From positions 1-64,000 of the forward strand of contig DATJIW010000054.1 of the NCBI GenBank assembly GCA_035492775.1: 64,000 nt of DNA, read 5' to 3'. Positions 25,047-34,036 of the stretch are shown one piece after another. A program made the position numbers and the translations under genes. Under the pieces are notes generated by a model. It saw only the letters and a list, made by a program, of their open reading frames with translations. It did no database searches and was not told the DNA's origin. The stretch's first letter is position 1; every line of letters starts with the position of its first letter. The DNA is from DATJFQ01 sp035492775. Its GTDB lineage: Bacteria > Acidobacteriota > Vicinamibacteria > Vicinamibacterales > 2-12-FULL-66-21.

Positions 25047-28000
25047 TTACAGTCCGCCGCCGCCACCGCCCGTCGTCGTTGCCCCGGTCGTGGTCGCACC
25101 GGTCGTGCTGACCGTCGCGCCGGTGGTGGTCGTCGACGACGACGTCGCAGGAATCGTAACCGTGCCGCCGGAGACAGGCGACGCGAGCGCCCCGGACGGA
25201 TTCACGCGCTGCACCGTCTCGAAGGCGATGAGCGCGAGTTGATAGTCGAGCTGCGCCTGCAGCTCGTTGTTTCTCGCCACCGCGAGATCGCGCTGCGCCT
25301 GAATGACGTTGAAGTTCGTGGACATCCCGACTTCATACCGCTTCTGTTCGGCATCGAGCCGCTGCTCCTGCAGCTCGCGCGCGGCACGCGTCGTATCAAT
25401 CCGCTGCCGATTCTGGTCGACATTCAACGCCGCCTGCCGGACGTCGCGCACCACGTGAAGCTCGGAGCTGCGGAGCGACGCCTGCAACTGCTCGCGCGAG
25501 AGTTCCGACTGCGCCAGCAGCGATCGATCCACGCTGCGACCCAGCGGATACGTCAGGGTCACGCCGACGGTCCACGTCGGGTAGTCGGATGCGAACACCT
25601 GCCGCAGCACATCTCCGAATGCCGTGCCCGGACCCGGCGTGATCGTTCCCGGAAACCCGCCGGTGCGAATGAGTTCCGTTCCGCCGAGCCCGTTGGTCAA
25701 GTACTCCGCGTTCACCCGAAGATCCGGCAGCACCTGGTTCTTCGCGAGCGTCACCTGCGTTTCGCTGATGTCGATCTGCTTGCGCGTGCGCTGCAGGTCG
25801 GTGCGCTGCGTCAGCGCGTTGCGCACCGCCGCGTCGATGTCGACCACTGGACCGATCGGAGGCACGACGTCGGTCGGCTGCAGCCGCACGGACCAGTAAT
25901 CCTGTCTCTTCGGGTCGAGAACCAGGATCCGAAGTTCATCCTCCGCCTGCCTCGCCTGCGTCTGCGCAACAATCAGGTTCTCGCGACGCTGCGCCACCTC
26001 GGCCTGCGCCGACACGAGGTCGAGCGGCGGAGATTGTCCGACGTCCACCCGGGCGCGATTCGTCCGCTCGAGCTCGAGCGAAAGGTCCAGCGACTGCTGC
26101 TGCACGCTGACGGCGGCGTTCGCCAGCACGAGGTTCCAGTACGCCCGCTCCGCGCCGGCAGTCACTGTCGTGGCCAGTTCCTGCAGTCCGATGTTCGCGA
26201 TGTCATTCGTGCGCTCGGCCGTGGTGACCTGCGCGCGAAACGGATCGATCCTGAAATTCCGGAGCAGGGGCTGCGAGACGATGCCCTGCAGGCTGGCGGT
26301 CACCGACGGGTTGAAATTGGACAGCGTGCTGCTCGCGTTCGTGCGCGCGGAGTTCCACGAGACGTTGTAGCTGGCGCCCCCCCATGGCAACTGCTGCACC
26401 AGCCCGACGTTGCCCGTCCAGAGATCGGTCCGGACACCCTGCGTTCCGAAAAAGACGCTCGTCGGCGGCGCCTGCTGGACGTTCTTCTGCAAGCCGCTCT
26501 GAAATGTCGGCAGGAAGACGGCTCGCGCTTCGGCCACTCGCTCGGTGGTAATGCGCGGCTCGTACCCCGCCGCCACGAGATCCGGATTGTTCGCGGTCGC
26601 CATCTGCACCGCCTGCTCGGCGGTAAGGGCCAGCGCGGCGGAGGTCTGCGCCGGCGCCGCCGCCTGCGCCGCCTGCGCGGGCGACGGCTGGGTCCCTGTC
26701 TGCGCGTTCGCCCGGACGGGGATCGCCAGCGCGATCAGAAGCGCTCCAGCCGTCGCTGTGGCCGCGCGCCCGAACCGCAGCCACGACCGCACGCGCAGCC
26801 GCGAGAGGTCGTCGAGGAGCGAATACGCAACGGGTGTGACGACGAGCGACAGCAGCAGCACGAGTGACTGTCCGCCGATGATCACGAACCCGATTGCGCG
26901 ATTCGTGCCCGCCCCGATGCCGCTCGAGAGCACCAGCGGAATCATGCCCGCGACGAAGGCGAACGTCGTCATCAAAATGGGCCGCAGCCGATCCCGGCTG
27001 GCCTGCAGGACTGCCGCATCGCGTTCCATGCCTCGCTCCCTGAGCTGGTTGGCGTGATCGATCTGAAGGATCGAATTCTTCTTGACGACTCCAAACAACA
27101 CGAGCAACCCCAGTGCTGAGAAGATGTTGAGCGACTGCCCGGCGATGATGATCGACAACAGCGCGAAAGGCAGCGTGAGCGGAAGCGACAGCAGAATGGT
27201 GATCGGGTGCAGCCACGACTCGAACTGCGCCGCCAGAATCAGGTACATGAACACCAGCGACAGTACGAACGCGATCAGGAAATTCTGAGCCGCCCGGCCG
27301 AGCTCTCTCGACCGTCCCGCAAACGTAGTACTGTAACCCGCTCCCATGTTCAGCGCATCCGCCGCCTTTGTCATGGCGTCCATCGCAGGCGTCTGCGACG
27401 CGCCTGGAAGGAGCCCGGCGAACACGGTGACCTGGCGCTGGCGGTTGAGACGGTCGATGTTGCTTGGCGCGGTGCCGTTGGTCAGATCCGCGATGTTCCT
27501 GAGCGGCACGCTCCCGATGGTGGAAGATGGCACCGTCAGCTCGCCGATGGACGCCGCGGAAGCGCGCTGCGCACCCAGCGCGCGGACGTGCACTTCGTAC
27601 TGCTCGCCGTTTTCGTCGTAGGTCGTGACCTGGTCCCCGCCGACGAGCAGGCGCAGCGCCTCCGCCGAGTCCGCGATCTGGACGCCCAGGTCCGACGCTT
27701 TCAGCCGGTCGATGTGCACCGAGATCTCGGGCTTCCCGACATTCAGCGACGTATCGACGTCCACGACCCCGGGCATGCTGCGCGCTGCAGCGGCCACGGA
27801 ATCGGCGTAGTGCTGCAGCTTGTTCAGATCCGGACCGCTGATCGTGAACTGAATATCCGCGTTCTGGTTGCCGCCGCCGCCGATGGTCGCGATCGGCCGT
27901 ACGCCGGTCCGCAGATGCGCCGCTGCGAACGTCGGGAGGATGCCATCCCGCACCTGGTTCATCACCGCGAACTGATCCCGCGAGCGTCCTGACAGCGGCT

Positions 28001-29858
28001 TCAATCGTACGTAGATCGTTCCCGCGTTCTGCGTCTGCGCGGGATCGTCCGCCACGGTGACGAGCGTGTAGTCCACGTCCGACAGCCGCCGCACGTCAGC
28101 CGCGATCCGGTTCGCAATGATCTCCGTCGAGTCGAGGCTCGTGCCTTCCGGCGCCCTCAGAGCGATCTCGAATTGGGACTGGTCATCGTTGGGCAGGAAG
28201 TTCTTCTTCGCGACCGCGAACAGCGGAACGCTGCTGAGAAGCACCAGCACCGCCATGCCCGCCACGATCCCACGGTGCGCGAGGGCCCATGAAAGCGTGC
28301 GCGAGTACCGCCGATCGACGGCGGCGAACACCCGGCTGTCCTTCGACCCGGTCCCGTGGGTATCGCCCTCTTTCTTCCTCGGCACCTTGATCCATCTCGC
28401 GGACAGCATCGGCGTCAGCGTGAAGCTCACGAGCAGCGATACCAGGATCGCGAACGACATCGTCAGGCCGAAGCTCTTCATGAAGCGTCCGACGATCCCT
28501 CCCATGAAGCCGACGGGAACGAAGATCGCGATGAGGGACAGCGTCGTCGCCAGCACGGCGAGGCCGATTTCCTTCGTCGCCTCGATGGCCGCCGTGAACG
28601 GCGGCATCTGCTTCTCCTCGACGAAGCGGTAGATGTTCTCGAGGACAACGATCGCGTCGTCGATGACGATTCCCACCGCAAGCGTCAAAGCGAGCATCGT
28701 CATCGAATTCAGCGTGAAGCCTTCGTACCAGATCAATCCGAAGGTCGCGATGATCGACGTAGGGATCGCGATTGCCGCGATCAGCGTCGACCGCCAGTTC
28801 CAGAGAAAGAACAGGACCACGATCGCTGCGAGCGCCGACCCCAGCACGAGATGGTCCTCGACGGTGTCGATCGAAGCCTTGATGAACTCCGACTGATCGC
28901 GGACGACGCGGATCTCGTACCCGGGCGGGGTGAGCGCTTTGAGGTCGTCGAGACGTTCCTTGATCGCCTCCACCACTTCAACCGTGTTGGTGCCGGACTG
29001 CCGGCGGATGGTCAACAGCACGGTGGGAGCGCCGCTGATGTTGGCCTTCGTTTCAGCGTCCGCCATCCCGTCTTCGATCCTCGCGACGTCGCGCAGCAGG
29101 ATCGGGTGTCCGTCGCGCTGCTTGACGACGATGTCGCCAAACTCCTCGACGGACTGCACGCGCCCACGCGTCCGCAGCGTCAGCGCCTCAGGACCGGCTT
29201 CGACGCGGCCTCCGGGTACTTCGGCGTTCTGCGCCTGAAGCGCCCGCGACACGTCGGTGACGGTGAGGTTGTAGCCCTGGAGCCGACCCGCATCCAGCCA
29301 GACGTTCACCTGGCGCTGCCTGCCGCCGACGACGAGTACCTGGCCCACGCCGTTGACGCTCTCGAGCTGCCGCCGAAGCGTCTTGTCGGCGTATTCCGTG
29401 ATGTCGCGGATCGGCTTGTTCGCGGAGACCGCGAGCGTCAGCACCGGTGCGGCATCCGGATCGAATTTCTCGACGGTCGGCTGATCGATGGTCTTTGGCA
29501 GGAGCGGGATGACACGATTGACGCGATCACGCACTTCCTGCGCCGCGATGTCGGCATCCTTTTCGAGGAGAAACGAGACGACGACGGTCGAGACGCCCTC
29601 AGAGGAGGTGGACCGCAGTTCGTCGATGCCGCTGACCGTGTTCACGGCTTCTTCGATCTTGTCGGAGATCTCCGTCTCGACTTCCTCCGGCGCCGCGCCG
29701 GGCATTGCCGTCGTGACGACGATGGTGGGAAAGTCGACCTTCGGATACTGATCGAGGCCGAGCCGCGTGAAGGCGAACGCGCCCACCACGGTGAGCGCGA
29801 GAATCAGCACGGTCGCGAAGACGGGGCGCTTGACGGAGATGGATGCCAGCCACTGCAT
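25047..29858 (-). CDS. Natural fusion: RND efflux transporter and TolC-type outer-membrane channel
   Basis: A 1603-residue frame without stops. Residues 1-1022 are a complete HAE1-type RND pump: MQWLASISVKRPVFATV start, the TM4 proton relay GIVIDDAIVVLENIYRF (about residue 400), two large periplasmic loops, and LFGVVKKNSILQIDHANQLR late in the protein. After the last pump helix comes RSWLRFGRAATATAGALLIA ending in PVRANAQ (about residue 1050), which looks like a signal peptide. Residues 1053-1570 form a TolC/OEP protein with two repeats. A Thr/Gly-rich tail ends the frame. An in-frame GTG at 26792-26790 (residue 1023) could start a separate channel, but no ribosome site precedes it. The adaptor gene lies immediately upstream, so this is a complete tripartite pump under TetR control. 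Confidence 0.88.
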   Translation of the reverse strand: MQWLASISVKRPVFATVLILALTVVGAFAFTRLGLDQYPKVDFPTIVVTTAMPGAAPEEVETEISDKIEEAVNTVSGIDELRSTSSEGVSTVVVSFLLEKDADIAAQEVRDRVNRVIPLLPKTIDQPTVEKFDPDAAPVLTLAVSANKPIRDITEYADKTLRRQLESVNGVGQVLVVGGRQRQVNVWLDAGRLQGYNLTVTDVSRALQAQNAEVPGGRVEAGPEALTLRTRGRVQSVEEFGDIVVKQRDGHPILLRDVARIEDGMADAETKANISGAPTVLLTIRRQSGTNTVEVVEAIKERLDDLKALTPPGYEIRVVRDQSEFIKASIDTVEDHLVLGSALAAIVVLFFLWNWRSTLIAAIAIPTSIIATFGLIWYEGFTLNSMTMLALTLAVGIVIDDAIVVLENIYRFVEEKQMPPFTAAIEATKEIGLAVLATTLSLIAIFVPVGFMGGIVGRFMKSFGLTMSFAILVSLLVSFTLTPMLSARWIKVPRKKEGDTHGTGSKDSRVFAAVDRRYSRTLSWALAHRGIVAGMAVLVLLSSVPLFAVAKKNFLPNDDQSQFEIALRAPEGTSLDSTEIIANRIAADVRRLSDVDYTLVTVADDPAQTQNAGTIYVRLKPLSGRSRDQFAVMNQVRDGILPTFAAAHLRTGVRPIATIGGGGNQNADIQFTISGPDLNKLQHYADSVAAAARSMPGVVDVDTSLNVGKPEISVHIDRLKASDLGVQIADSAEALRLLVGGDQVTTYDENGEQYEVHVRALGAQRASAASIGELTVPSSTIGSVPLRNIADLTNGTAPSNIDRLNRQRQVTVFAGLLPGASQTPAMDAMTKAADALNMGAGYSTTFAGRSRELGRAAQNFLIAFVLSLVFMYLILAAQFESWLHPITILLSLPLTLPFALLSIIIAGQSLNIFSALGLLVLFGVVKKNSILQIDHANQLRERGMERDAAVLQASRDRLRPILMTTFAFVAGMIPLVLSSGIGAGTNRAIGFVIIGGQSLVLLLSLVVTPVAYSLLDDLSRLRVRSWLRFGRAATATAGALLIALAIPVRANAQTGTQPSPAQAAQAAAPAQTSAALALTAEQAVQMATANNPDLVAAGYEPRITTERVAEARAVFLPTFQSGLQKNVQQAPPTSVFFGTQGVRTDLWTGNVGLVQQLPWGGASYNVSWNSARTNASSTLSNFNPSVTASLQGIVSQPLLRNFRIDPFRAQVTTAERTNDIANIGLQELATTVTAGAERAYWNLVLANAAVSVQQQSLDLSLELERTNRARVDVGQSPPLDLVSAQAEVAQRRENLIVAQTQARQAEDELRILVLDPKRQDYWSVRLQPTDVVPPIGPVVDIDAAVRNALTQRTDLQRTRKQIDISETQVTLAKNQVLPDLRVNAEYLTNGLGGTELIRTGGFPGTITPGPGTAFGDVLRQVFASDYPTWTVGVTLTYPLGRSVDRSLLAQSELSREQLQASLRSSELHVVRDVRQAALNVDQNRQRIDTTRAARELQEQRLDAEQKRYEVGMSTNFNVIQAQRDLAVARNNELQAQLDYQLALIAFETVQRVNPSGALASPVSGGTVTIPATSSSTTTTGATVSTTGATTTGATTTGGGGGGL

Positions 29859-29867
29859 GGACGTGCC

Positions 29868-31079
29868 TTATCCTTCGATCTGGACGCGGACGCCGTCGGC
29901 GAGCTTCCCGCGCGGGTTTGCCGCGACGCGTTCACCGGCCTTGACGCCGCTCACGATTTCAACGCGGTCGCCGACCTTTTCACCGGTCGTGACGATCCGT
30001 TCTTCGACCGTGTCGCCGTTGACGACGTAGGTCCGCGGCGTACCCGAGATGACCTCCACCGCGCTGACGGGTACGAGCAGTGCCGGCGCCGGATGGGGCT
30101 GCTGCAGAAGCGCGGTCGCAAAGAGTCCCGGCTTGAGGCGACCGTCCTTGTTGGACGCAACCGCTTCGACCGTGAGCGCCCGCTGGTCCGCTTTCAGCGT
30201 GGGAGAAACGAACCGAACGCGGGCGGGAAAGACCTCTTCCGGATACGCGTCGACACTCAGGCGGACGGCCTGACCCTCGGACACCTGCGCCAGGTACTGC
30301 GCCGGAATCGTCAGCTGAACGCGAAGCGGATCGACCCGGACGACAGTCGCGACCTTCGTGCCCTTCGTGACGTAGTCCCCGGCGGTCACGAGTCGCTCGG
30401 CGACGATGCCGGAGAACGGCGCACGAACGACGGTATCCGCGGCGGATTTCTTCGCGAGATCGACGCGCGCGCGCGCCGCCTCGAGAGAACGGTACGACTG
30501 CTGCGCCACGTTCGCAGCCGTTTGATATTGCTGTCGCGCGGCGCGAGCCGCTGCGAGCTTCTGGTCGTACTCAGCCTGCGAGACGACCTTCTGATCGAGC
30601 AGCGACTTGATTCGGTTGAGATCGGCCTCGGCCCAGTCGAGCGCGGCCTTTGCGTTCAACACCTCCGGAACGCGTTCGGGATCGAACGGCCGTCCGGCCG
30701 TCAGGCCGAGCCGCGCTTCGATCTGCGCGGCGTTCGCTTCGGCTTCACGCAGCGACGCGTCGGCTTCGGTCGCCGAGATGCGCGCCACTGGGGTTCCCGC
30801 CTCCACGTGCGTTCCGCGTTCGACAGGGGTGCTGACGACGCGTCCGGCGGCTTCGGCCGCCACGTCCGCCTGTTCGTCCGCGGCGAGCGAGCCGGTGACC
30901 CGCACGAAGCGATCGATGGCCTGCGATGAAACAACCGCCGTTCGCACGGCAACCGGCGCCGGCTGGGGAGCTGCCGCGGCGGTGCCGGCATTACCACCGA
31001 GGCAGGCAGCGGATGCCATTGCAGCGGCTGCGGCGGCCAGAAACACTATGAAGCGCAACTGACGAATCATGACGGTCAT
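29868..31079 (-). CDS. RND efflux periplasmic adaptor (HlyD-type) lipoprotein
   Basis: A 403-residue membrane fusion protein. The signal peptide ends in MASAAC, a lipobox that predicts a lipid anchor on Cys26. The biotinyl-lipoyl halves are at about residues 70-100 (GRVVSTPVERGTHVEAG) and 215-245 (TVVRAPFSGIVAERLVTAGDYV), around a coiled-coil hairpin rich in Ala, Glu and Arg. A beta-barrel and membrane-proximal domain follow. The ATG at 31079 overlaps the TetR stop (ATGA) and the RND-TolC fusion begins 9 bases after its stop, so the three genes form one operon. Confidence 0.9.
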   Translation of the reverse strand: MTVMIRQLRFIVFLAAAAAAMASAACLGGNAGTAAAAPQPAPVAVRTAVVSSQAIDRFVRVTGSLAADEQADVAAEAAGRVVSTPVERGTHVEAGTPVARISATEADASLREAEANAAQIEARLGLTAGRPFDPERVPEVLNAKAALDWAEADLNRIKSLLDQKVVSQAEYDQKLAAARAARQQYQTAANVAQQSYRSLEAARARVDLAKKSAADTVVRAPFSGIVAERLVTAGDYVTKGTKVATVVRVDPLRVQLTIPAQYLAQVSEGQAVRLSVDAYPEEVFPARVRFVSPTLKADQRALTVEAVASNKDGRLKPGLFATALLQQPHPAPALLVPVSAVEVISGTPRTYVVNGDTVEERIVTTGEKVGDRVEIVSGVKAGERVAANPRGKLADGVRVQIEG

Positions 31080-31735
31080 TCCTCGTTATCGGGATCAATG
31101 CAGGGAGAGAGTGAGCAGTTCAACGCGGCTCCGGCGCGCAGGCCTTGAATAGCGGTCTCCAAAGTGACGCGCGCGAGCGCGTCACCGTCTTCACCGGGCG
31201 CGAGACGATCGCACAGACGCAATGTCGCGGCGCCATGGACGGCGGTCAGCAGGACGCGGAACACTGTGTGCGGCGGCGTGCCGCGCGGAAGGGCGCCTCG
31301 CTCGGTGGCATCCTGAATCCGCACGACCATGTCGTGCTTCATCTCGCCGACGAATCCGAAGCGGTCCCAGTCGCGGCTGATCCTCGGCACGCTGCGATCC
31401 AGGAACATCAGTGCGAAGTACTCGGGATGCGTCTTGCTGAATTCGTAGTAGTGCCAGAACAGCCGCCGCAGGTCCTCGATCGGATCGGTGCCTTCCGACA
31501 CGGGGCTGCCGGTCGTGAAGAGCAGCCGGAAGCCCTCTTCGGCGAGAGCGAAGAAGATGTCGTCCTTGCTCGGGAAGTACCCGTAGATGGCGGCCGGACT
31601 GTATTCGATGCGCTCCGCGATTTTCCGGATGGAAACGTGCTGATAGCCGTGGGTTACGAACAGCTCGCGCGCTGCGTCCAGAATTCCCCGAGCGACCGCC
31701 TCGCGTTCCCTGTCGTGCCGTTCTTTGACGCCCAA
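31076..31735 (-). CDS. TetR-family repressor of the efflux operon
   Basis: A 219-residue regulator. The helix-turn-helix reads VSIRKIAERIEYSPAAIYGY (about residues 36-55) followed by FPSKDDIFFALAEE, the usual TetR pattern. The C-terminal ligand domain contains HPEYFALMF and a short tail with two Cys. The start is TTG at 31735; CAGGA lies nine bases before it and no ATG or GTG is nearby in frame. Being first in the operon it probably represses itself, the adaptor and the pump. The inducing compound is unknown. Confidence 0.88.
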   Translation of the reverse strand: MGVKERHDREREAVARGILDAARELFVTHGYQHVSIRKIAERIEYSPAAIYGYFPSKDDIFFALAEEGFRLLFTTGSPVSEGTDPIEDLRRLFWHYYEFSKTHPEYFALMFLDRSVPRISRDWDRFGFVGEMKHDMVVRIQDATERGALPRGTPPHTVFRVLLTAVHGAATLRLCDRLAPGEDGDALARVTLETAIQGLRAGAALNCSLSPCIDPDNEE

Positions 31736-31782
31736 GTCGTTGATCCTGCTGGATTTACGTGGCTAATGAAATACTAGTTCTG

Positions 31783-31809
31783 AACACCGTTTAGGATATT
31801 AACACCGTT
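31783..31809. promoter_or_regulatory. Candidate operator: two direct AACACCGTT repeats
   Basis: AACACCGTT occurs at 31783-31791 and again at 31801-31809, an 18-base period, in the 118-base gap between tetR and the divergent pterin dehydratase gene. TetR proteins usually bind inverted repeats, so this is only a candidate site. A TAGTAT hexamer for tetR (31776-31771) lies next to it. Confidence 0.35.
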
Positions 31810-31841
31810 AGACGTGCCGGTATTCCCGAAGGTTTCGGGTT

Positions 31842-31847
31842 TATGCT
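31842..31847 (+). promoter_or_regulatory. -10 hexamer for leaderless pterin dehydratase gene
   Basis: TATGCT ends exactly six bases before the ATG at 31854; no ribosome site is present. The predicted transcript begins at the start codon. Confidence 0.45.
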
Positions 31848-31853
31848 GCGCGT

Positions 31854-32153
31854 ATGCGACCGACGCGACTGAGCGAGGATGAGATTCGAACGGCGCTGGC
31901 GGAACTGACGAACTGGGCGCGCGAGGGGGACGCCATCCGGAGGCAGTTCACCTTCGCGTCGTTTCCGGACGCAATAGCGTTCGCGACGCGGCTGGCGTTC
32001 GACGCCGAAGCGGCCGATCACCACCCCGACGTCGCCATCAATTACAAGCGCGTGACCCTGACGTATTCAACGCACAGCGAAGGCGGGCTCACCGGGAAGG
32101 ACGTCGAAGGCGCGCGCACAGCGGATCGTCTCGCCGCGAAATTTCTATCATAG
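31854..32153 (+). CDS. Pterin-4a-carbinolamine dehydratase
   Basis: A 99-residue PCD/DCoH protein. FDAEAADHHPDVAINYKRV (about residues 49-67) carries the catalytic His pair, and VTLTYSTHSEGGLTGKD closes the family signature. It dehydrates the 4a-carbinolamine made by pterin-dependent hydroxylases or acts in pterin metabolism; no aromatic amino acid hydroxylase is in the window. The length is normal. It is convergent with the next gene, 4 bases apart. Confidence 0.93.
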   Translation: MRPTRLSEDEIRTALAELTNWAREGDAIRRQFTFASFPDAIAFATRLAFDAEAADHHPDVAINYKRVTLTYSTHSEGGLTGKDVEGARTADRLAAKFLS

Positions 32154-32157
32154 GACG

Positions 32158-33642
32158 TCACCGAAACGGCGCCAGCGCACGTTCGATCGCACTCCACGGC
32201 ATCGGCCGCGCGTGCATGCTGAAGATGCGATCCACGGCGAGTCCCTCTCGCGTGATCACATCCTGTACTTCCTTCAAGTACTCGGGCATGAAAAAGTCGC
32301 CGGACGCGCGCTGCTGGATTTCATCAGAGGTATAGAGGAGTCGCAGCGCCGGCAGGTAGACGAACAGCATGCGCTCGCCGTTTTCCTCGCCCGCCGGGTA
32401 GATGACAACCTGTGTGTCGCCGCTTCCGATCGTCGTCTTGTTCGAAACCCAATGAAACTGCGCCGCTTTCGGCGTGCGTGCCAGCCTGTCCGGATGCGCG
32501 GGATCGCTCGCCGCCAGGAGCCGCTCGAGGATTCCACGGTTCAGGTCGAGTGCGTAGACCGGGATTCCCCGCGCGACGTACTCGCGGATTCCCCCGATAT
32601 GCGGCCACGCATCCGAGGTCGTGATGACCGCCTTGATCGTCGCACCGGGGTATCGTCGCGCGATTTCGTCGAGCACCTGCGACGAGTAGTCGGAGCTGAT
32701 CGGCGCCTCGATGACGACCAGTCCGTCCGATTGCTGCACGACTTCGACATTCCAGCCGCCGCCGTACTGGACAACGCCGGCAGCGACGTCGATCCGCCGG
32801 TGTTCGACGTCCAGCTTCGCCGTCGTCGCGCGTGACTCCGGCAGCGACGCAAAGGCCGCCCTGACATCCGCGGGTATGGCGAACGCGCCGGCGTCTATCG
32901 TCGGGTTCGGCGTAATCTGCACGATCGTCGTGCTGCTGAGCGTCACGCCGTTCCACGTGCGATCGAACTGCAGCGGATAACGAATCCCGCCTGGCAGGAG
33001 CGTCCACAGCGAGTAGTAAAGCGTGTCGGTCACGGAGCCCCACACGCCCCACTCGTCGGGACGAAGGACTTCGACCGCTGTCGGCAGATCATCGTGCGAG
33101 TTGATGAGCAGACGCACGCGCCGGTTTCTCCAGCCGAAGGCGATGACTCGCTGGACGATACCCTGGCGCTCGACGTCCGCCGCCGTCACCAGGTCCGGCG
33201 CCGCCAAGGCCACGAACAGGACGCGCTCGGGCGCGAGGTCTACCCACTGAATCGTGTCCGCCGGACGCCATCCCACAGGCGCGAACCGGCTTCCGTCAGT
33301 CGACGCGACGGCCTCGCCGTCGAATACAATCGTCCTGACCTGATCCCAGGACGCCGACTGAAACGTCTGGCTCTGGACCTCGATCCGCGCGCGCCCGTGC
33401 GCAGAATCCCGCTGCTCGACGGTGGAGTGGTACTCAACGATGAAGGGTCCCTCGGGCCGCTCGGACTGCTCGATGTAGAACTCGTGGCCAAGACTCTTCA
33501 GCCGAAGAGTGGCCAGGCCGCGCAACGCGGCTTCGCCGCCCATGGCGTTGATGGACTTATTCAGCAGCTGGCGGGCATCCTCCGCGGACGCGGAGGTCGC
33601 GATCGCAACCGACAAAAGGCACAGGCACGCACGTCGAACCAT
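32158..33642 (-). CDS. Secreted metallo-beta-lactamase-fold-like protein lacking most metal ligands
   Basis: A 494-residue protein with a signal peptide ending in TSASA. Residues 20-280 form a beta-rich domain of unknown kind with DGEAVASTDG and TDTLYYSLWTLLPGG. Residues 300-494 follow the MBL order. The site usually written THxHxDHxGG reads TSDAWPHIGG, so two His and the Asp are replaced and only the last His stays. The later GHT loop reads AGEENGE and the GD strand LLYTSDE. The frame is intact, so this is a conserved non-metal form rather than a broken gene. It lies downstream of the shell protein gene on the same strand, 94 bases away, with its own -10 like TCTAAT. Confidence 0.7.
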   Translation of the reverse strand: MVRRACLCLLSVAIATSASAEDARQLLNKSINAMGGEAALRGLATLRLKSLGHEFYIEQSERPEGPFIVEYHSTVEQRDSAHGRARIEVQSQTFQSASWDQVRTIVFDGEAVASTDGSRFAPVGWRPADTIQWVDLAPERVLFVALAAPDLVTAADVERQGIVQRVIAFGWRNRRVRLLINSHDDLPTAVEVLRPDEWGVWGSVTDTLYYSLWTLLPGGIRYPLQFDRTWNGVTLSSTTIVQITPNPTIDAGAFAIPADVRAAFASLPESRATTAKLDVEHRRIDVAAGVVQYGGGWNVEVVQQSDGLVVIEAPISSDYSSQVLDEIARRYPGATIKAVITTSDAWPHIGGIREYVARGIPVYALDLNRGILERLLAASDPAHPDRLARTPKAAQFHWVSNKTTIGSGDTQVVIYPAGEENGERMLFVYLPALRLLYTSDEIQQRASGDFFMPEYLKEVQDVITREGLAVDRIFSMHARPMPWSAIERALAPFR

Positions 33643-33647
33643 GCGCG

Positions 33648-33653
33648 ATTAGA
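33648..33653 (-). promoter_or_regulatory. -10 hexamer before the MBL-like gene
   Basis: Read on the minus strand, TCTAAT matches five of six consensus bases and ends five bases before the ATG at 33642. The transcript would be leaderless or nearly so. No -35 is clear. Confidence 0.35.
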
Positions 33654-33736
33654 CGCGCGTCCAGGATTGTGCGGAACCACGGATGCAGCCAGACGCACCT
33701 GCCGTGCAGTCAATCGACAGCAGGCGGTGGCGAGCG

Positions 33737-34024
33737 TCAGCCGATGGGGAAGATCTTGTCGAGGCCGTCCGCAGGGCGCGGGATCACATGGACGCCGACG
33801 AGCTCGCCGACGCGGCGTGCCGCGGCTGCGCCTGCATCGGTCGCGGCCTTCACGGAGGCGACGTCGCCGCGAACGATCGCAGTGACCAGACCGGCGTCGA
33901 CTTTCTGCCAGCCGACGAACAGGACGTTCGCCGTCTTGACCATCGCGTCGGCGGCTTCGATCATGCCCACGAGTCCGCGGGTCTCGACGAGGCCGAGCGC
34001 TTCGCCTGGCAGTTCCTTCGCCAT
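33737..34024 (-). CDS. Bacterial microcompartment hexamer shell protein (BMC-H)
   Basis: A 95-residue PduA/EutM-type protein. EALGLVETRGLVGMIEAADA (8-27), TAIVRGDVASVKAATDAGAA and GVHVIPRP follow PduA almost position by position. The pore loop, KIGSG in PduA, reads KVDAG (residues 41-45), which puts Asp and Ala where Gly and Ser line the pore. Shell hexamers form the facets of protein-bound compartments that hold volatile or toxic aldehydes. No second shell protein, pentamer or encapsulated dehydrogenase is in the window. The ATG at 34024 is 12 bases after the stop of the D-threonine-aldolase-like gene, so the two are probably cotranscribed. Confidence 0.93.
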   Translation of the reverse strand: MAKELPGEALGLVETRGLVGMIEAADAMVKTANVLFVGWQKVDAGLVTAIVRGDVASVKAATDAGAAAARRVGELVGVHVIPRPADGLDKIFPIG

Positions 34025-34036
34025 ACCTACGGGATT

